A program made the position numbers and the translations under genes. DNA of 34,138 bases from an uncultured Alphaproteobacteria bacterium. Lineage in GTDB: Bacteria; Pseudomonadota; Alphaproteobacteria; HIMB59; GCA-002718135. How positions within the stretch are numbered: position 1 is the first letter of the stretch; every line of letters begins with the position of its first letter. The stretch lies in NCBI GenBank assembly GCA_902518895.1, contig CABYHL010000011.1:1-34138 (forward strand), written 5' to 3'. Positions 1 to 11,499 of this stretch are shown piece by piece. The notes beneath the pieces are model-generated. The model searched no databases. It saw nothing but the letters and a program-made list of their open reading frames with translations, and was not told the origin of the DNA.

Positions 1-2186
<2,186 letters not shown>

Positions 2187-2194
2187 GAGTTAAT

Positions 2195-3364
2195 ATGAAA
2201 AGATCTTATTTATTTACAAGTGAATCAGTTTCTGAGGGCCATCCAGATAAAGTTTGTGATAGAATTTCTGATATGGTTGTTGATACTTATTTATCATCTG
2301 GTGACCCACAAACACGCGTGGCTTGCGAGACTTTGACTACCACTAATAAAGTAGTTTTAGCTGGAGAAGTAAGGGGGCCATCAGTTTCTAAAGATCAGAT
2401 TATATCTCAAGTTAGGGATTGTATTAAAGATATTGGTTATGAACAAGATGGTTTTCATTGGCAGAATTGTGATATTGAAAGTTTTCTTCATGAGCAGTCA
2501 GCTGATATTGCTATGGGTGTTGATTCTGGTAGCAATAAAGATGAGGGTGCAGGCGATCAAGGAATCATGTTTGGTTTTGCTTGCAAAGACACTGAATCAT
2601 TAATGCCAGCACCAATACATTATTCTCATCAAATATTATATAAAATGGCACAAGCCCGTAAAGATGGATCTGCGTCTGGTCTAGAACCTGATTCAAAAAG
2701 CCAAGTTACAATGCTTTATGAAAACGGAAAACCAACCAAAGTTACTTCTTTAGTAATTTCTTCACAACACAAAGAAGGTCTATCTCCTGAAGATGTAAAA
2801 GAAATTGTTAAACCTTACGTTTATGAGTGTATACCTAATAACTTATTAGAAGGTCTTAAAGATGAAGAATTCTATGTTAATCCCACAGGAAACTTTGTAA
2901 TTGGAGGCCCTGATGGTGACTCTGGTTTAACTGGACGTAAAATAATAGTTGATACTTATGGCGGAGCAGCGCCCCATGGTGGTGGTGCATTTTCAGGAAA
3001 GGATCCATCTAAAGTTGATAGATCCGCAGCATATGCAGCTAGATACTTAGCAAAAAATGTAGTTGCAGCTGATTTAGCTGATGAGTGTACTATACAGTTA
3101 TCTTATGCGATAGGAGTGTCAAAACCTTTATCGGTATATGTCAATACTAATGGAACAAATAAAGTGGATGAACAGAAAATTGAAAAATCTGTGCAAGATT
3201 TATTTGATCTAAGCCCAAGAGGAATAAGAGAACATTTAAAACTAACAAATGCAATCTATGTTCCAACCTCTGCTTATGGCCATTTTGGTAGAGAGCCAAG
3301 TGACAAGGGACATTTTACTTGGGAAAAAACTGATTTAGTTGAAGCTCTAAAAGGTATTGCATAA
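2195..3364 (+). CDS. metK: S-adenosylmethionine synthetase
   Basis: Makes S-adenosylmethionine from methionine and ATP. The 389-residue protein has the normal family length. Motifs seen: GHPDK (15-19) near the ATP site, the hexapeptide region [10 protein letters not shown] (118-127), and the phosphate-binding loop [19 protein letters not shown] (262-280). The ATG is preceded by AGGAG (2185-2189), which overlaps the ahcY stop codon, at 5 nt spacing. It pairs with ahcY in one transcription unit, so the first and third steps of the methyl cycle are made together. Downstream, tsaE begins after 6 nt. No frameshift or missing motif was seen. Confidence 0.98.
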   Translation: MKRSYLFTSESVSEGHPDKVCDRISDMVVDTYLSSGDPQTRVACETLTTTNKVVLAGEVRGPSVSKDQIISQVRDCIKDIGYEQDGFHWQNCDIESFLHEQSADIAMGVDSGSNKDEGAGDQGIMFGFACKDTESLMPAPIHYSHQILYKMAQARKDGSASGLEPDSKSQVTMLYENGKPTKVTSLVISSQHKEGLSPEDVKEIVKPYVYECIPNNLLEGLKDEEFYVNPTGNFVIGGPDGDSGLTGRKIIVDTYGGAAPHGGGAFSGKDPSKVDRSAAYAARYLAKNVVAADLADECTIQLSYAIGVSKPLSVYVNTNGTNKVDEQKIEKSVQDLFDLSPRGIREHLKLTNAIYVPTSAYGHFGREPSDKGHFTWEKTDLVEALKGIA

Positions 3365-3370
3365 CATAAT

Positions 3371-3832
3371 TTGCAAAAATTAAGTAATCAAATTTTAGAT
3401 CTTCGTGGACTTGAAAAACTCTCAACTAATTTGTGTAAAGAAATATCTATCGGAGATATTTACTTATTTCAAGGAGAGCTAGGTGCTGGTAAAACAACAT
3501 TTGTAAGATTATTAATTAATAATCTTTTTGTATTAAAAAATTTACCAAAACCATCTTCTATTACTAGTCCAACCTTCCCTATTTTAATAACATATGAATT
3601 GAATTCATCACAAATTTATCATTATGATCTTTATAGAGTAAAGAGTCTAAAGGAATTAGAGGAATTAGATTTCTTCGAAAATTTAAATAACAATATTACA
3701 TTTATAGAATGGCCTGAAATGTTAATTGGTTTACCACTAAACAAAAATCATTATTTAATAAATTTAGATATGATTTCAGAAACTAAAAGAAAAATTAATA
3801 TTAGTTTTAATAAATACTTTAATGAATTATAA
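3371..3832 (+). CDS. tsaE: tRNA threonylcarbamoyladenosine biosynthesis ATPase TsaE
   Basis: P-loop ATPase that works with TsaD and TsaB to place t6A at position 37 of ANN-decoding tRNAs. In 153 residues it shows Walker A GELGAGKT (35-42), the TsaE signature TSPTFPI, YHYDLYR with its conserved Asp-Tyr-Arg, and the FIEWPE motif. The only start that keeps the normal N-terminal spacing to Walker A is a TTG at 3371, six bases after the metK stop; no ATG is available and no clear ribosome site is seen, so weak or coupled initiation is likely. The next gene overlaps its end by 11 bp. The tsaE-amgK-murU order is common in alphaproteobacteria. Confidence 0.92.
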   Translation: MQKLSNQILDLRGLEKLSTNLCKEISIGDIYLFQGELGAGKTTFVRLLINNLFVLKNLPKPSSITSPTFPILITYELNSSQIYHYDLYRVKSLKELEELDFFENLNNNITFIEWPEMLIGLPLNKNHYLINLDMISETKRKINISFNKYFNEL

Positions 3833-4739
3833 TCATTATGATTTAGAAAAAATCGAAAACGGATTATCTAGTAAATTAATTTATAGAATTTCTGAAAAAG
3901 AGAATACCAAAATAATTATTGATTTTTCTAGAGATAAACAAGAGTTTAAAAATTTCCTTAATATTTATGAAATATTACAAAAGATTAATATATCCATTCC
4001 TAAGATATATGAAGTTAATCGAAAGCAATATAGAATATATATGCAAGATTTCGGAAAAAATAGATTCAATAAAATATATAATCAAGATAATCTTTATAAA
4101 CTTTTAAGACTCGCTGTAGAAAATATAATTGTTATTCATAATGAATCAAATTTAAATAATTTAAAAAATTTAAAAGAATACACTTTTGAAGATTTAAAAA
4201 TTGAACTTAAAGAGTTTGTTACTTATTATATTCCTACCAACAAAAATTCAAATTTTCCGACTTCAAAATTTTATGAATTATGGAAAAGTATATTTTATTC
4301 TCAAAATTATAATATGAAAAATTTTGTTCACAAAGACTTTGAATTTGTTAATTTATTTTTTTTAGAAAATTATGAATCACATTTGCAATGTGGAATTATT
4401 GATTTTCAAAGTGCTTTTATGGGATTTATAGGATGGGACTTAATATCATTATTAGAAAATCCAAGAATTAATTTTACAAGAGATTACAATAATAAATTAA
4501 TTGAATATTTTTATGATAACATGCCAATTATTGAAAATCTTGATACTTTTCGCGAACAATATTATGTTTTAAGTTTAGCTCGACAGACTCGATTACTTGG
4601 TAGATGGAGAAAATTACTTAGTACCAATAATGATAATCAATACTTAGATTATTTAAAAATAACTAAATCTAGAACAATTGAGACATTGAATAATATTAAA
4701 AATTATGAACTAAGATCAATTTATGAAAAGTATTTATAA
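3822..4739 (+). CDS. amgK: AmgK-like aminoglycoside phosphotransferase-family sugar kinase
   Basis: Member of the aminoglycoside phosphotransferase/choline kinase fold. By family and context it is probably the anomeric MurNAc/GlcNAc kinase of the AmgK-MurU cell-wall recycling route. Of 305 residues, the kinase core is clearest: catalytic Brenner motif HKDFEFVN with H170, D172 and N177, and the metal-binding IIDFQ with D194, followed by GFIGWDLISLLENPR, which closely resembles AmgK proteins. It overlaps tsaE by 11 bp and the nucleotidyltransferase starts 3 nt after it, so the kinase-uridylyltransferase pair is translationally linked. The N-terminal lobe is divergent and very rich in Asn, Lys and Ile. 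Specificity for N-acetylmuramic acid is inferred from synteny, not from residues I can see. Confidence 0.78.
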   Translation: MNYNHYDLEKIENGLSSKLIYRISEKENTKIIIDFSRDKQEFKNFLNIYEILQKINISIPKIYEVNRKQYRIYMQDFGKNRFNKIYNQDNLYKLLRLAVENIIVIHNESNLNNLKNLKEYTFEDLKIELKEFVTYYIPTNKNSNFPTSKFYELWKSIFYSQNYNMKNFVHKDFEFVNLFFLENYESHLQCGIIDFQSAFMGFIGWDLISLLENPRINFTRDYNNKLIEYFYDNMPIIENLDTFREQYYVLSLARQTRLLGRWRKLLSTNNDNQYLDYLKITKSRTIETLNNIKNYELRSIYEKYL

Positions 4740-4742
4740 TTT

Positions 4743-5423
4743 ATGAAGAATTTTACATTAATGATTTTATGTGCAGGTTTTGGATCAAGAATGTTGAATT
4801 TGACACGCAGTACCCCAAAACCTCTTTTAAAATATAAAAATAAAGTATTATTAAAGAACACTATTGATTTCTTTACTAATATTGGATGTGATGAAATCTT
4901 AATAAACACACATTATTTACATAATAAAATTAAAAAGTATTTGGACAAAAATTTTAAAAAATATCCTATTCAGATTATCTATGAAAAAACAATACTTGGT
5001 ACAGGTGGCGGAGTAAAAAATATTTTCAATCATACAAATAGAAATAAAATCTGTGTTGTTAATTCTGATATTTTTTGGACCAAAAAAAATAAATCACATA
5101 TCAAATATTTTCTTAGCAACTATCAAGATGTATCTTACTGTAAAATGTTGTTATCTAAAGATAATAATTTTTTAGGTTTAAAAAAAGAAAATGGTGACTT
5201 TTATTTAAAAAGAAATGTTGTCATAAATTGGAAAAGTAAAAATCAGAAATTGTACTATTCCGGTCTTCAAATCGTATCTAAAAAAATCTTTAATAGTAGA
5301 AAAAAAATATTCCCTATGAATGATATTTGGTCAAAACTAATAAAAAAACATCAAATCAAAGGTTATGTAATTCCTTCCAAAATTAGACATATTGGGGATA
5401 AAAAATCAATCTTAGAAAATTAG
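4743..5423 (+). CDS. murU: MurU-like nucleotidyltransferase (NDP-sugar pyrophosphorylase family)
   Basis: Sugar-1-phosphate nucleotidyltransferase, by context probably MurNAc-1-phosphate uridylyltransferase. The 226 residues match the MurU size class and show the nucleotide-binding N-terminus CAGFGSRM (10-17), STPKPLL (23-29) with its conserved Lys, the loop LGTGGG (85-90), and NSDI (107-110) with metal-binding D109. It follows amgK by 3 nt and the two presumably act in sequence to return MurNAc to UDP-MurNAc. In many alphaproteobacteria the next genes are addB and addA; here the 46-bp spacer leads straight to trxA. A GlcNAc- or mannose-1-phosphate enzyme is possible, because the family separates poorly by motif. 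Confidence 0.78.
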   Translation: MKNFTLMILCAGFGSRMLNLTRSTPKPLLKYKNKVLLKNTIDFFTNIGCDEILINTHYLHNKIKKYLDKNFKKYPIQIIYEKTILGTGGGVKNIFNHTNRNKICVVNSDIFWTKKNKSHIKYFLSNYQDVSYCKMLLSKDNNFLGLKKENGDFYLKRNVVINWKSKNQKLYYSGLQIVSKKIFNSRKKIFPMNDIWSKLIKKHQIKGYVIPSKIRHIGDKKSILEN

Positions 5424-5469
5424 ATTTAATTTAGCTTGATAATAGATAAATATTTCTTAAATATAAATT
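5424..5469 (+). other. 46-bp spacer upstream of trxA, possible weak promoter
   Basis: Very AT-rich gap between murU and trxA. It holds TTGATA (5436-5441), but no well-spaced -10 box: TATAAA at 5462-5467 is 20 nt away and nearly touches the start codon. No hairpin with a T-run was found, so read-through from the murU operon into trxA is as likely as a dedicated promoter. There is no Shine-Dalgarno before the trxA ATG. Confidence 0.3.
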
Positions 5470-5790
5470 ATGTCCACTCATGTAACAAACGATGAAACTT
5501 TTGATAAAGACATCTCTGCTAATGATGTCCCAGTGGTAGTTGATTTTGGTGCAGAATGGTGTGGCCCATGCAAAGTACTCGACCCAATTTTAGAGGAAAT
5601 TGCTGTTGAGAATAAAGATAAAGTTAAAATATATAAAATGAACATTGATGAGAATCCTATGACACCACAAAAATACGGTATCAGGGGTATTCCTACAATA
5701 ATGATTTTTAAAAAAGGAGAGTTAATCGATACTAAGGTTGGCAGTCTTCCTAAAACAGCATTACAAACTTGGATAGAATCCAATTTATAA
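5470..5790 (+). CDS. trxA: Thioredoxin
   Basis: Small cytosolic disulfide reductase that supplies electrons to ribonucleotide reductase, methionine sulfoxide reductase and other targets. The 106 residues show one thioredoxin fold with the exact active site WCGPC (30-34; C31 and C34), preceding VVVDFGAEW, and the cis-proline loop GIPT with P75. No signal peptide is present, so it is the cytoplasmic type. Its last 6 bp overlap the end of folC on the other strand: the Leu codon before the trxA stop, read backwards, is the folC stop codon. Other alphaproteobacteria also place trxA beside folC. Confidence 0.96.
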   Translation: MSTHVTNDETFDKDISANDVPVVVDFGAEWCGPCKVLDPILEEIAVENKDKVKIYKMNIDENPMTPQKYGIRGIPTIMIFKKGELIDTKVGSLPKTALQTWIESNL

Positions 5791-7044
5791 TAGTTTTCTT
5801 CTAATTTTTCCTATCAAATACAAAGAGCCAGTAATTAGATATATTTTTTGTTGATCAGATCTAAAATATCTTAAAGCTTCATTTATATTATTTATTTGCT
5901 CACATTTAATAGAATGAAAATCGCAAATTTCATTTATTTGTTTAGTTTTAAATGCATTTTTTTCATCTGGGATTTTTATAGCTAAAACTTTGGACACTCT
6001 TTTTTTTATTTTGTTCAAAAATAAACTTGCTTTCTTATTATTTAGCATTCCAAACAAGACTATAGGTTTTATTCTTTTAGTTTTTAAAAATTCATTTAGT
6101 TTATCAGCTCCATCAATATTATGCGATCCATCAAGAATTATTTTTTTATTTTTATAATTAATGATTTCCAATCTTCCTGGCCATACTGTTTTTTTTATCG
6201 CTGCATTAATTTCATTTGAATTTATTTTATAACCCATTTTTTTCATGATTTTAGCAAAATATATAGATATTGATGCGTTTTCTTCTTGATGTTTTCCATT
6301 CAATGAAGGTTGAGTGTAGAGAAATTTTTTTCCATTTACTTTCATTTCAAACTTATTTTTTAATGATTTTGTTACTTGAAATTCTTTCCCATAAAAATAT
6401 TTATTTTCAAACTTATTTAATTTTTTTTGAATATAATCTTTTAATTCTTTTTTTTGTTTACCAACTAAAACAAAATCACAATTCTTCACTATACCCAATT
6501 TCTCATTAGCAATTTTTTTAAGTGTTTTTCCAAGAAATTCCTCATGATCAAAACTAATTGGTGTTAAAATACTGCATATCTTTTTTGGTATTATATTAGT
6601 TGCATCTAATCTACCTCCTAATCCTGTCTCTAAAATAAGAAAGTCAGATGTTGATTGTTTAAATAATATGAAGGCTGCAGCTGTTGTTATTTCAAAGAAA
6701 GTTATTGGTTTATTATTATTTACTTTTTTTACCAATATAAGAGTTTCGTATAATTTCTTTGTACTTACTTCTTTATTATTTAGAATAATTCTTTCATTAA
6801 ATCTAGATAAATGAGGTGAGATATATGCATCACATTTATACCCATTCTTTAACAAAATATTCCTTATAAAACTTTGTACAGAGCCCTTCCCATTTGTTCC
6901 TGCGATATGAATAGTTTTTGGCAGATGATCTTGAGGATTATCTAATTTTTTTAATAATAATTTTAATCTATCTAATGAAAGATCAATATATTTAGGATGA
7001 AGCTTAACAAGTTCATCTAACAACTTTTCTGTTTTAGATTTCAC
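5785..7044 (-). CDS. folC: Bifunctional folylpolyglutamate/dihydrofolate synthase
   Basis: Mur-ligase-family enzyme that joins glutamate to dihydropteroate (dihydrofolate synthase) and extends the polyglutamate tail of folates. In 419 residues it shows the ATP loop GTNGKGS (49-55), ISPHLSRFNERI, the signature ETGLGGRLDATNI, FDHEEFLGKTLKKIANEK with the lysine expected to be carbamylated, and LDGSHNIDGADKL in the C-terminal domain. It is the last of a 15-gene minus-strand run and starts 3 nt after accD. Its end runs into trxA by 6 bp with no terminator between them. Whether it has both activities cannot be told from motifs alone. Confidence 0.95.
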   Translation of the reverse strand: MKSKTEKLLDELVKLHPKYIDLSLDRLKLLLKKLDNPQDHLPKTIHIAGTNGKGSVQSFIRNILLKNGYKCDAYISPHLSRFNERIILNNKEVSTKKLYETLILVKKVNNNKPITFFEITTAAAFILFKQSTSDFLILETGLGGRLDATNIIPKKICSILTPISFDHEEFLGKTLKKIANEKLGIVKNCDFVLVGKQKKELKDYIQKKLNKFENKYFYGKEFQVTKSLKNKFEMKVNGKKFLYTQPSLNGKHQEENASISIYFAKIMKKMGYKINSNEINAAIKKTVWPGRLEIINYKNKKIILDGSHNIDGADKLNEFLKTKRIKPIVLFGMLNNKKASLFLNKIKKRVSKVLAIKIPDEKNAFKTKQINEICDFHSIKCEQINNINEALRYFRSDQQKIYLITGSLYLIGKIRRKLL

Positions 7045-7047
7045 TTA

Positions 7048-7890
7048 TTAACTTATGTGATTTAATACTTTGTATAAAGTTTCTTTAAGGTCTTTTCTAT
7101 CAGAAACAATATCTACCATCCCATGATCTTTTAGATATTCAGCTTTTTGAAAATCTATAGGTAATTCTTCTCTGATTGTGTCTTGTATAACTCTTTTACC
7201 CGCAAAACCAATTGTAGCACCTTTTTCTGCTATTGTTATATCACCTAACATTGCGAAAGAAGCTGTTACTCCACCAGTAGTAGGTTCAGTAAGAACAACT
7301 ATATAAGGTATATTATTCTCATTTAAAAGATCAACAGCAGCAATTGTTCTAGGCATTTGCATTAAGCTTACAATTCCTTCCTGCATTCTTGCCCCACCAG
7401 ATGAAGTAACAATTACATAAGGTAATTTATTTTCTATAGCAATTTTTGCACCTTTAACTATTGCTCCACCTACTGCTCTACCCATAGAACCACCCATAAA
7501 TTCAAAATTCATTAGTCCTGAGATAATTTCTTTATCTTTAATTTTTCCTTTTATAAGAATAAAAGCGTCATCCCTATTTGTTTTCTTTCTGTATTCTTTT
7601 AATCTATCTTTATATTTTTTTTTATCTATAAATTTCAGTGGATCATCTGAGATTTTGTCTGGGATAATTTCACTATATTCACCATCTTTGAAAAACAATT
7701 TTATCCTATCTTCTGCAGACATTCTAAAATGATAATTGCAATTTATACAAACAAATAAATTTTCTTTTAAATCTTTATGATGAATCATATTTCCACATGA
7801 CACACAATTATTCCATAATTTTTCTGGAACACTTCTTCTTTTTACAAGAGAGGATAGTTTAGGTTTTACAAAATTTGTTAACCAATTCAT
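7048..7890 (-). CDS. accD: Acetyl-CoA carboxylase carboxyltransferase subunit beta
   Basis: Beta subunit of the carboxyltransferase that makes malonyl-CoA for fatty-acid synthesis; partners AccA, AccB and AccC are not in the window. The 280 residues begin with the four-cysteine zinc ribbon (C29, C32, C48, C51) and continue into a crotonase-like carboxyltransferase domain with GGSMGRAVGGAI, VTSSGGARMQEG and TEPTTGGVTASFAMLGD. The start codon overlaps the trpA stop by 4 bp (ATGA), so the two are translationally coupled. The trpA-accD-folC order is a long-standing alphaproteobacterial arrangement. No anomaly seen. Confidence 0.98.
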   Translation of the reverse strand: MNWLTNFVKPKLSSLVKRRSVPEKLWNNCVSCGNMIHHKDLKENLFVCINCNYHFRMSAEDRIKLFFKDGEYSEIIPDKISDDPLKFIDKKKYKDRLKEYRKKTNRDDAFILIKGKIKDKEIISGLMNFEFMGGSMGRAVGGAIVKGAKIAIENKLPYVIVTSSGGARMQEGIVSLMQMPRTIAAVDLLNENNIPYIVVLTEPTTGGVTASFAMLGDITIAEKGATIGFAGKRVIQDTIREELPIDFQKAEYLKDHGMVDIVSDRKDLKETLYKVLNHIS

Positions 7891-8681
7891 ACTTTAGTTC
7901 CATCTTTCAAATCTTTTGAAAATATATTAATTTCTGACAACATCTTATTTTTGTTATTTAAATTCTCTTCAATAATTTTAATTATACTTGAGCCAACAAC
8001 TGCGCCATCAGCTATTTTGCATATATTGTTTACATCAGTTGAGTTTTTAATACCAAATCCTGGAACAACTGGTAAGTTCGTATGTTTTTTGACAAAAGCA
8101 ACTGATTTTTTAAGTTCATTAAGATCAGCAGATTTTTGGCCAGTAATTCCCATAACACTAACATAATATAAAAAACCACTAGCATTTTTTAGTATTAATT
8201 TAAGTCTTTCTTCGTCAGTTGTAGGAGTAATTAATCTAATTAAATCAATCTCATTTTTTTTAAGCTCATTGATTAAATCTTCATCCTCTTCTGGTTGTAG
8301 ATCTACAATTATTAAACCATCAACTCCATTTTCTTTGCATTTTTTTACAAACTTCTCAATTCCAAAATATAAAATCAAATTATAGTAACCCATTAAAATA
8401 ATAGGGAGATCACTTTTTGTTTTCTTTGCCTTGGAGGCTAAAGAGAAAATATTTTCTAAATTAATTCCTTTATTTATCGCTCTATTACTTGATAATTGAA
8501 TTGTTGGACCATCAGCCATTGGATCAGAAAAAGGCATTCCAATTTCTATAATATCAGCTCCATTATTAATTATTGTCTTAATAATTTCTAAACTTGTATC
8601 GAAATCAGGGTCACCTCCAGTAACAAATGTTACTAGTTTTTTTTCTTTGTTTTTAAATACCTGACTAATTAAATTAGTCAT
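7887..8681 (-). CDS. trpA: Tryptophan synthase alpha subunit
   Basis: Cleaves indole-3-glycerol phosphate to indole and glyceraldehyde 3-phosphate, passing indole through a tunnel to TrpB. The 264-residue TIM barrel retains both catalytic acids: E47 in EIGMPFSDP and D57 in MADGPT. The phosphate-binding loops PGFGI and VGSSI are also present. It starts on the base next to the trpB stop, and accD overlaps its end by 4 bp. No attenuator or leader peptide can fit ahead of the trp genes here, so regulation by tryptophan at this point looks unlikely. trpE, trpG, trpD and trpC are not in the window. Confidence 0.98.
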   Translation of the reverse strand: MTNLISQVFKNKEKKLVTFVTGGDPDFDTSLEIIKTIINNGADIIEIGMPFSDPMADGPTIQLSSNRAINKGINLENIFSLASKAKKTKSDLPIILMGYYNLILYFGIEKFVKKCKENGVDGLIIVDLQPEEDEDLINELKKNEIDLIRLITPTTDEERLKLILKNASGFLYYVSVMGITGQKSADLNELKKSVAFVKKHTNLPVVPGFGIKNSTDVNNICKIADGAVVGSSIIKIIEENLNNKNKMLSEINIFSKDLKDGTKV

Positions 8682-9890
8682 TTAAATTTTTATTTTTAAT
8701 TCATCAGCTATTGTAAAAATATCTTTGTCGCCTCGGCCACACATGTTCATGACAATAATTTTATCTTTACTATAGTTTTTTGCTATTTTCTTTAATACAG
8801 CTAATGCATGAGCTGGTTCTAAAGCTGGAATTATGCCCTCTAACTTGCAACAATATTGGAAAGCTTCTAGAGCCTCTTTATCTGTTGCAGACATGTATGT
8901 TACTCTTTTTTCTTCAAATAAAAATGAATGCTCTGGTCCAATACCTGGATAATCTAAACCAGCAGAAATGGAATGAGCCTCCTGAATTTGTCCAGTGTTT
9001 GATTGTAACAAATATGTTTTATTACCATGTAACACTCCTGGTTTACCTCCAGTTAAACTTGCTGCATGTTTATCAGTATTGATACCATGCCCTGCTGCTT
9101 CTACAGCAATCATCTCAACATTTGATTCATCTAAAAATTCATGAAAAAGTCCTAGTGCATTTGAACCACCACCAATACAAGCCATCAACAAATCTGGTGA
9201 TTTTCCCTCAACCTCTTCAAGCTGTTCTCGAACTTCTTTACCTATTACAGACTGAAAATTTCTAACCATTGCTGGATAAGGATGTGGTCCTGCTGCAGTT
9301 CCTATAATGTAAAAAGTATCTTTAACATTAGTTACCCAATCTCTAAGAGCTTCATTCATAGCATCCTTTAGTGATTTTGAGCCAGTTGAAACAGATCGTA
9401 TTTCTGCACCAAGTAATTTCATTCTAAAAACATTTGGTGATTGTCTTTCTATGTCTTTTTCTCCCATATAAACTATACAAGGCAAACCAAAAAGAGCACA
9501 TACAGTAGCAGTTGCAACACCGTGTTGACCTGCTCCTGTTTCTGCTATAATTCTTGATTTACCCATTTTTTTTGCCAATAATATTTGACCCATACAATTA
9601 TTAATTTTATGAGCACCAGTGTGATTGAGCTCATCTCTCTTGAAATAAATTTTAGCCCCTCCAAGATCACTAGTAATTCTTTCAGCAAAAAATAAAGGAC
9701 TCGGTCTACCAACGTAAGTCTTTAAGTAATGATTAAACTCATTTACAAAATTTTTATCATTCTTTATTTTTTCATATTCTTTTTCAACTTCAAGAATTAA
9801 CGGCATTAAGGTTTCAGAAACATATCTACCACCAAACTGACCGAAATATCCTTTTTCATCTGGATAACTTTTATAAGTATTTTTAAGCAT
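8682..9890 (-). CDS. trpB: Tryptophan synthase beta subunit
   Basis: PLP enzyme that condenses indole with serine to give tryptophan, in an alpha2-beta2 complex with TrpA. In 402 residues the internal-aldimine lysine is K95 in HTGAHKINN, the PLP phosphate is bound by GGGSNA (240-245), and [12 protein letters not shown] and [10 protein letters not shown] are intact. The length and the N-terminal GQFGGRYV match TrpB1, the form that partners TrpA, rather than TrpB2. The start overlaps trpF by 8 bp and trpA begins at once after its stop, a compact trpF-B-A cassette. Confidence 0.98.
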   Translation of the reverse strand: MLKNTYKSYPDEKGYFGQFGGRYVSETLMPLILEVEKEYEKIKNDKNFVNEFNHYLKTYVGRPSPLFFAERITSDLGGAKIYFKRDELNHTGAHKINNCMGQILLAKKMGKSRIIAETGAGQHGVATATVCALFGLPCIVYMGEKDIERQSPNVFRMKLLGAEIRSVSTGSKSLKDAMNEALRDWVTNVKDTFYIIGTAAGPHPYPAMVRNFQSVIGKEVREQLEEVEGKSPDLLMACIGGGSNALGLFHEFLDESNVEMIAVEAAGHGINTDKHAASLTGGKPGVLHGNKTYLLQSNTGQIQEAHSISAGLDYPGIGPEHSFLFEEKRVTYMSATDKEALEAFQYCCKLEGIIPALEPAHALAVLKKIAKNYSKDKIIVMNMCGRGDKDIFTIADELKIKI

Positions 9891-10512
9891 CTTTTAATTT
9901 TCCAATAAAATTATTTATAATGCGATTATCTTTAATGCCAAGCTCTTTTTCAACTCCAGAAGATAAATCTATACCAGGTGGATCTAAATCATTGATTATT
10001 TTCTCAATATTATTTGTATTTATACCTCCTGATAAAAACCAAGGCTTGTCAGTGTCCAAATTACCCAATAAATTCCAATCAAAACTTTTAGCGTTTCCAC
10101 CAGGCAATTCTCCCTTTAAAGGCTTATAATCAAACAAAAAATAATCGACACTCTGATATTTATTAATTTCACTTAAATCATCTTTATTAGATATTGAAAT
10201 TGATTTAATTATTTTTACATCATTTCTTTTTATTTTTTTAATATATGATTCATCTTCTGAACCATGTAATTGTATAAATTTTAAATTTATTTCTTTAATA
10301 ATTTTTTCTAATTTATTAATATTTTCATCAACAAAAACTCCCACACCATTAATATTTAGATCATTAGATATTTTTTGAAGAAAACTTGCATTTTCAATAG
10401 ATATATTTCTTGGACTTTTTTGATAAAATATCATTCCAAAAAAATTAACATTATTTTTTTCACAACAGATAAGCGTACTTTCATTTTGTATTCCACAGAT
10501 TTTTATAATCAT
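9883..10512 (-). CDS. trpF: Phosphoribosylanthranilate isomerase
   Basis: Catalyses the Amadori rearrangement of N-(5-phosphoribosyl)anthranilate in tryptophan synthesis. The 209-residue TIM barrel starts KICG with catalytic C6, has QLHG (81-84), the general acid D128 in LFDYK, LSGGIN, and the phosphate loop LSSGVE. The C-terminal phrase [10 protein letters not shown] stands where most homologues have a Pro-Gly-Lys-Asp sequence, a mild divergence. It sits 1 nt after pyrF and overlaps trpB by 8 bp, which fits translational coupling along the trpF-B-A cassette. Confidence 0.95.
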   Translation of the reverse strand: MIIKICGIQNESTLICCEKNNVNFFGMIFYQKSPRNISIENASFLQKISNDLNINGVGVFVDENINKLEKIIKEINLKFIQLHGSEDESYIKKIKRNDVKIIKSISISNKDDLSEINKYQSVDYFLFDYKPLKGELPGGNAKSFDWNLLGNLDTDKPWFLSGGINTNNIEKIINDLDPPGIDLSSGVEKELGIKDNRIINNFIGKLKDA

Positions 10513-10513
10513 T

Positions 10514-11197
10514 TTAAGAAATAGTATTATTAATTTCCTTTAAAACTTTAAGTGGATTTTTTGATTCAGTTATTGGCCTTCCTATAACTAAATAGTTTGC
10601 TCCTAAATCAATTGCTTTTTTAGGAGTTTCAACCCTCTTTTGATCATCGCTTTTAATTTTATTATTAACTCTAATTCCAGGTGTAACAATTATGAAATTT
10701 TTTCCAATTTCTTCTCTTATATATTTTATTTCCTTTGGACTGCAAACAACTCCATCTAACCTATTTTTTTTTGCAAATTTTGCAAATTTTTTAACCAAAT
10801 TTGATACATCAGTTTCATTATAGTATTTTTTAGTTAATTGCTTATCCATACTCGTTAATATTGAAACACCTAAAATTTTTGTTTCTTTCCCTTTTATTCT
10901 TGTAGACTTCATCATTTCGTCACCACCAGATATATGAATCGTAGTAAACACTGGTTTAATTTTAATCAGAGCTTTAAGTCCCTTCTCAACAGTATTTGGT
11001 ATGTCATGTAATTTTAAATCAAGAAATATTTTAGGACATATTGAAAATACTTTTTTATAACCTGTTAACCCAAAATTAAAAAAAAACTGATAACCGATTT
11101 TAAATGCGTAAACTTCTTTTTTTAGACTTCTTACAAGTTCAAGTGTTTTATTTAAATTGTCACTATCTAAAGCAACTATTATTTTTCTAGAAGACAT
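10514..11197 (-). CDS. pyrF: Orotidine 5'-phosphate decarboxylase
   Basis: Last step of UMP synthesis: decarboxylation of OMP. The 227-residue barrel carries the full catalytic set, with D11 in VALDS, K33, and the D60-x-K62-x-x-D65 triad in FLDLKLHDIPNTV, followed by GVVCSPKE and VTPGIR near the phosphate site. It overlaps ihfB by 11 bp at its start and trpF follows 1 nt after its stop. In several alphaproteobacteria a lapA-like membrane protein gene lies between ihfB and trpF; here pyrF occupies that place. This puts pyrimidine synthesis under the same transcript as S1, IHF and tryptophan genes. Confidence 0.96.
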   Translation of the reverse strand: MSSRKIIVALDSDNLNKTLELVRSLKKEVYAFKIGYQFFFNFGLTGYKKVFSICPKIFLDLKLHDIPNTVEKGLKALIKIKPVFTTIHISGGDEMMKSTRIKGKETKILGVSILTSMDKQLTKKYYNETDVSNLVKKFAKFAKKNRLDGVVCSPKEIKYIREEIGKNFIIVTPGIRVNNKIKSDDQKRVETPKKAIDLGANYLVIGRPITESKNPLKVLKEINNTIS

Positions 11198-11495
11198 CTT
11201 CTTTCTTAAAGTTTGTGGAAGGATTTATTTTTTTATGCAATATTTTGCCTATTTTAAAATGTAATTTATAGCTCTCTTTTTTAAATAACTTTTCATTTGT
11301 TTTGGGATTTCTTACAAATTTTTCCTTATTTATTTTTCTACTTAATGTACCAAAACCTCTAATTTCAATATTATTTCCATTTTTTAAAGAATTTATTATT
11401 TTTTTAATAAAAATGCTTAAAAGTAATTCAATGTCTTCACTACTTAAATTTGAATGCTTCTTGTGTAATTTTTCAAGAATTTCAGATTTTAACAT
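11187..11495 (-). CDS. ihfB: Integration host factor beta subunit
   Basis: DNA-bending HU/IHF-family protein of 102 residues. It has the family core IRGFGTLSRKINKEKFVRNPKT with P64 at the tip of the DNA-intercalating arm and an IHF-type RNPKT rather than an HU-type sequence. Its place directly after rpsA (4-nt gap) is the classical location of ihfB. The tail after residue 90 (NPSTNFKKEDVF) is longer than usual and is encoded where pyrF begins. The alpha subunit, often near pheT or metal-responsive genes, is not in the window. Confidence 0.9.
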   Translation of the reverse strand: MLKSEILEKLHKKHSNLSSEDIELLLSIFIKKIINSLKNGNNIEIRGFGTLSRKINKEKFVRNPKTNEKLFKKESYKLHFKIGKILHKKINPSTNFKKEDVF

Positions 11496-11499
11496 TAAT

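Noticed and set aside
5478-5783. 101-codon minus-strand frame within trxA
   Set aside because: It lies entirely antisense to a clear thioredoxin gene and shows no family features.
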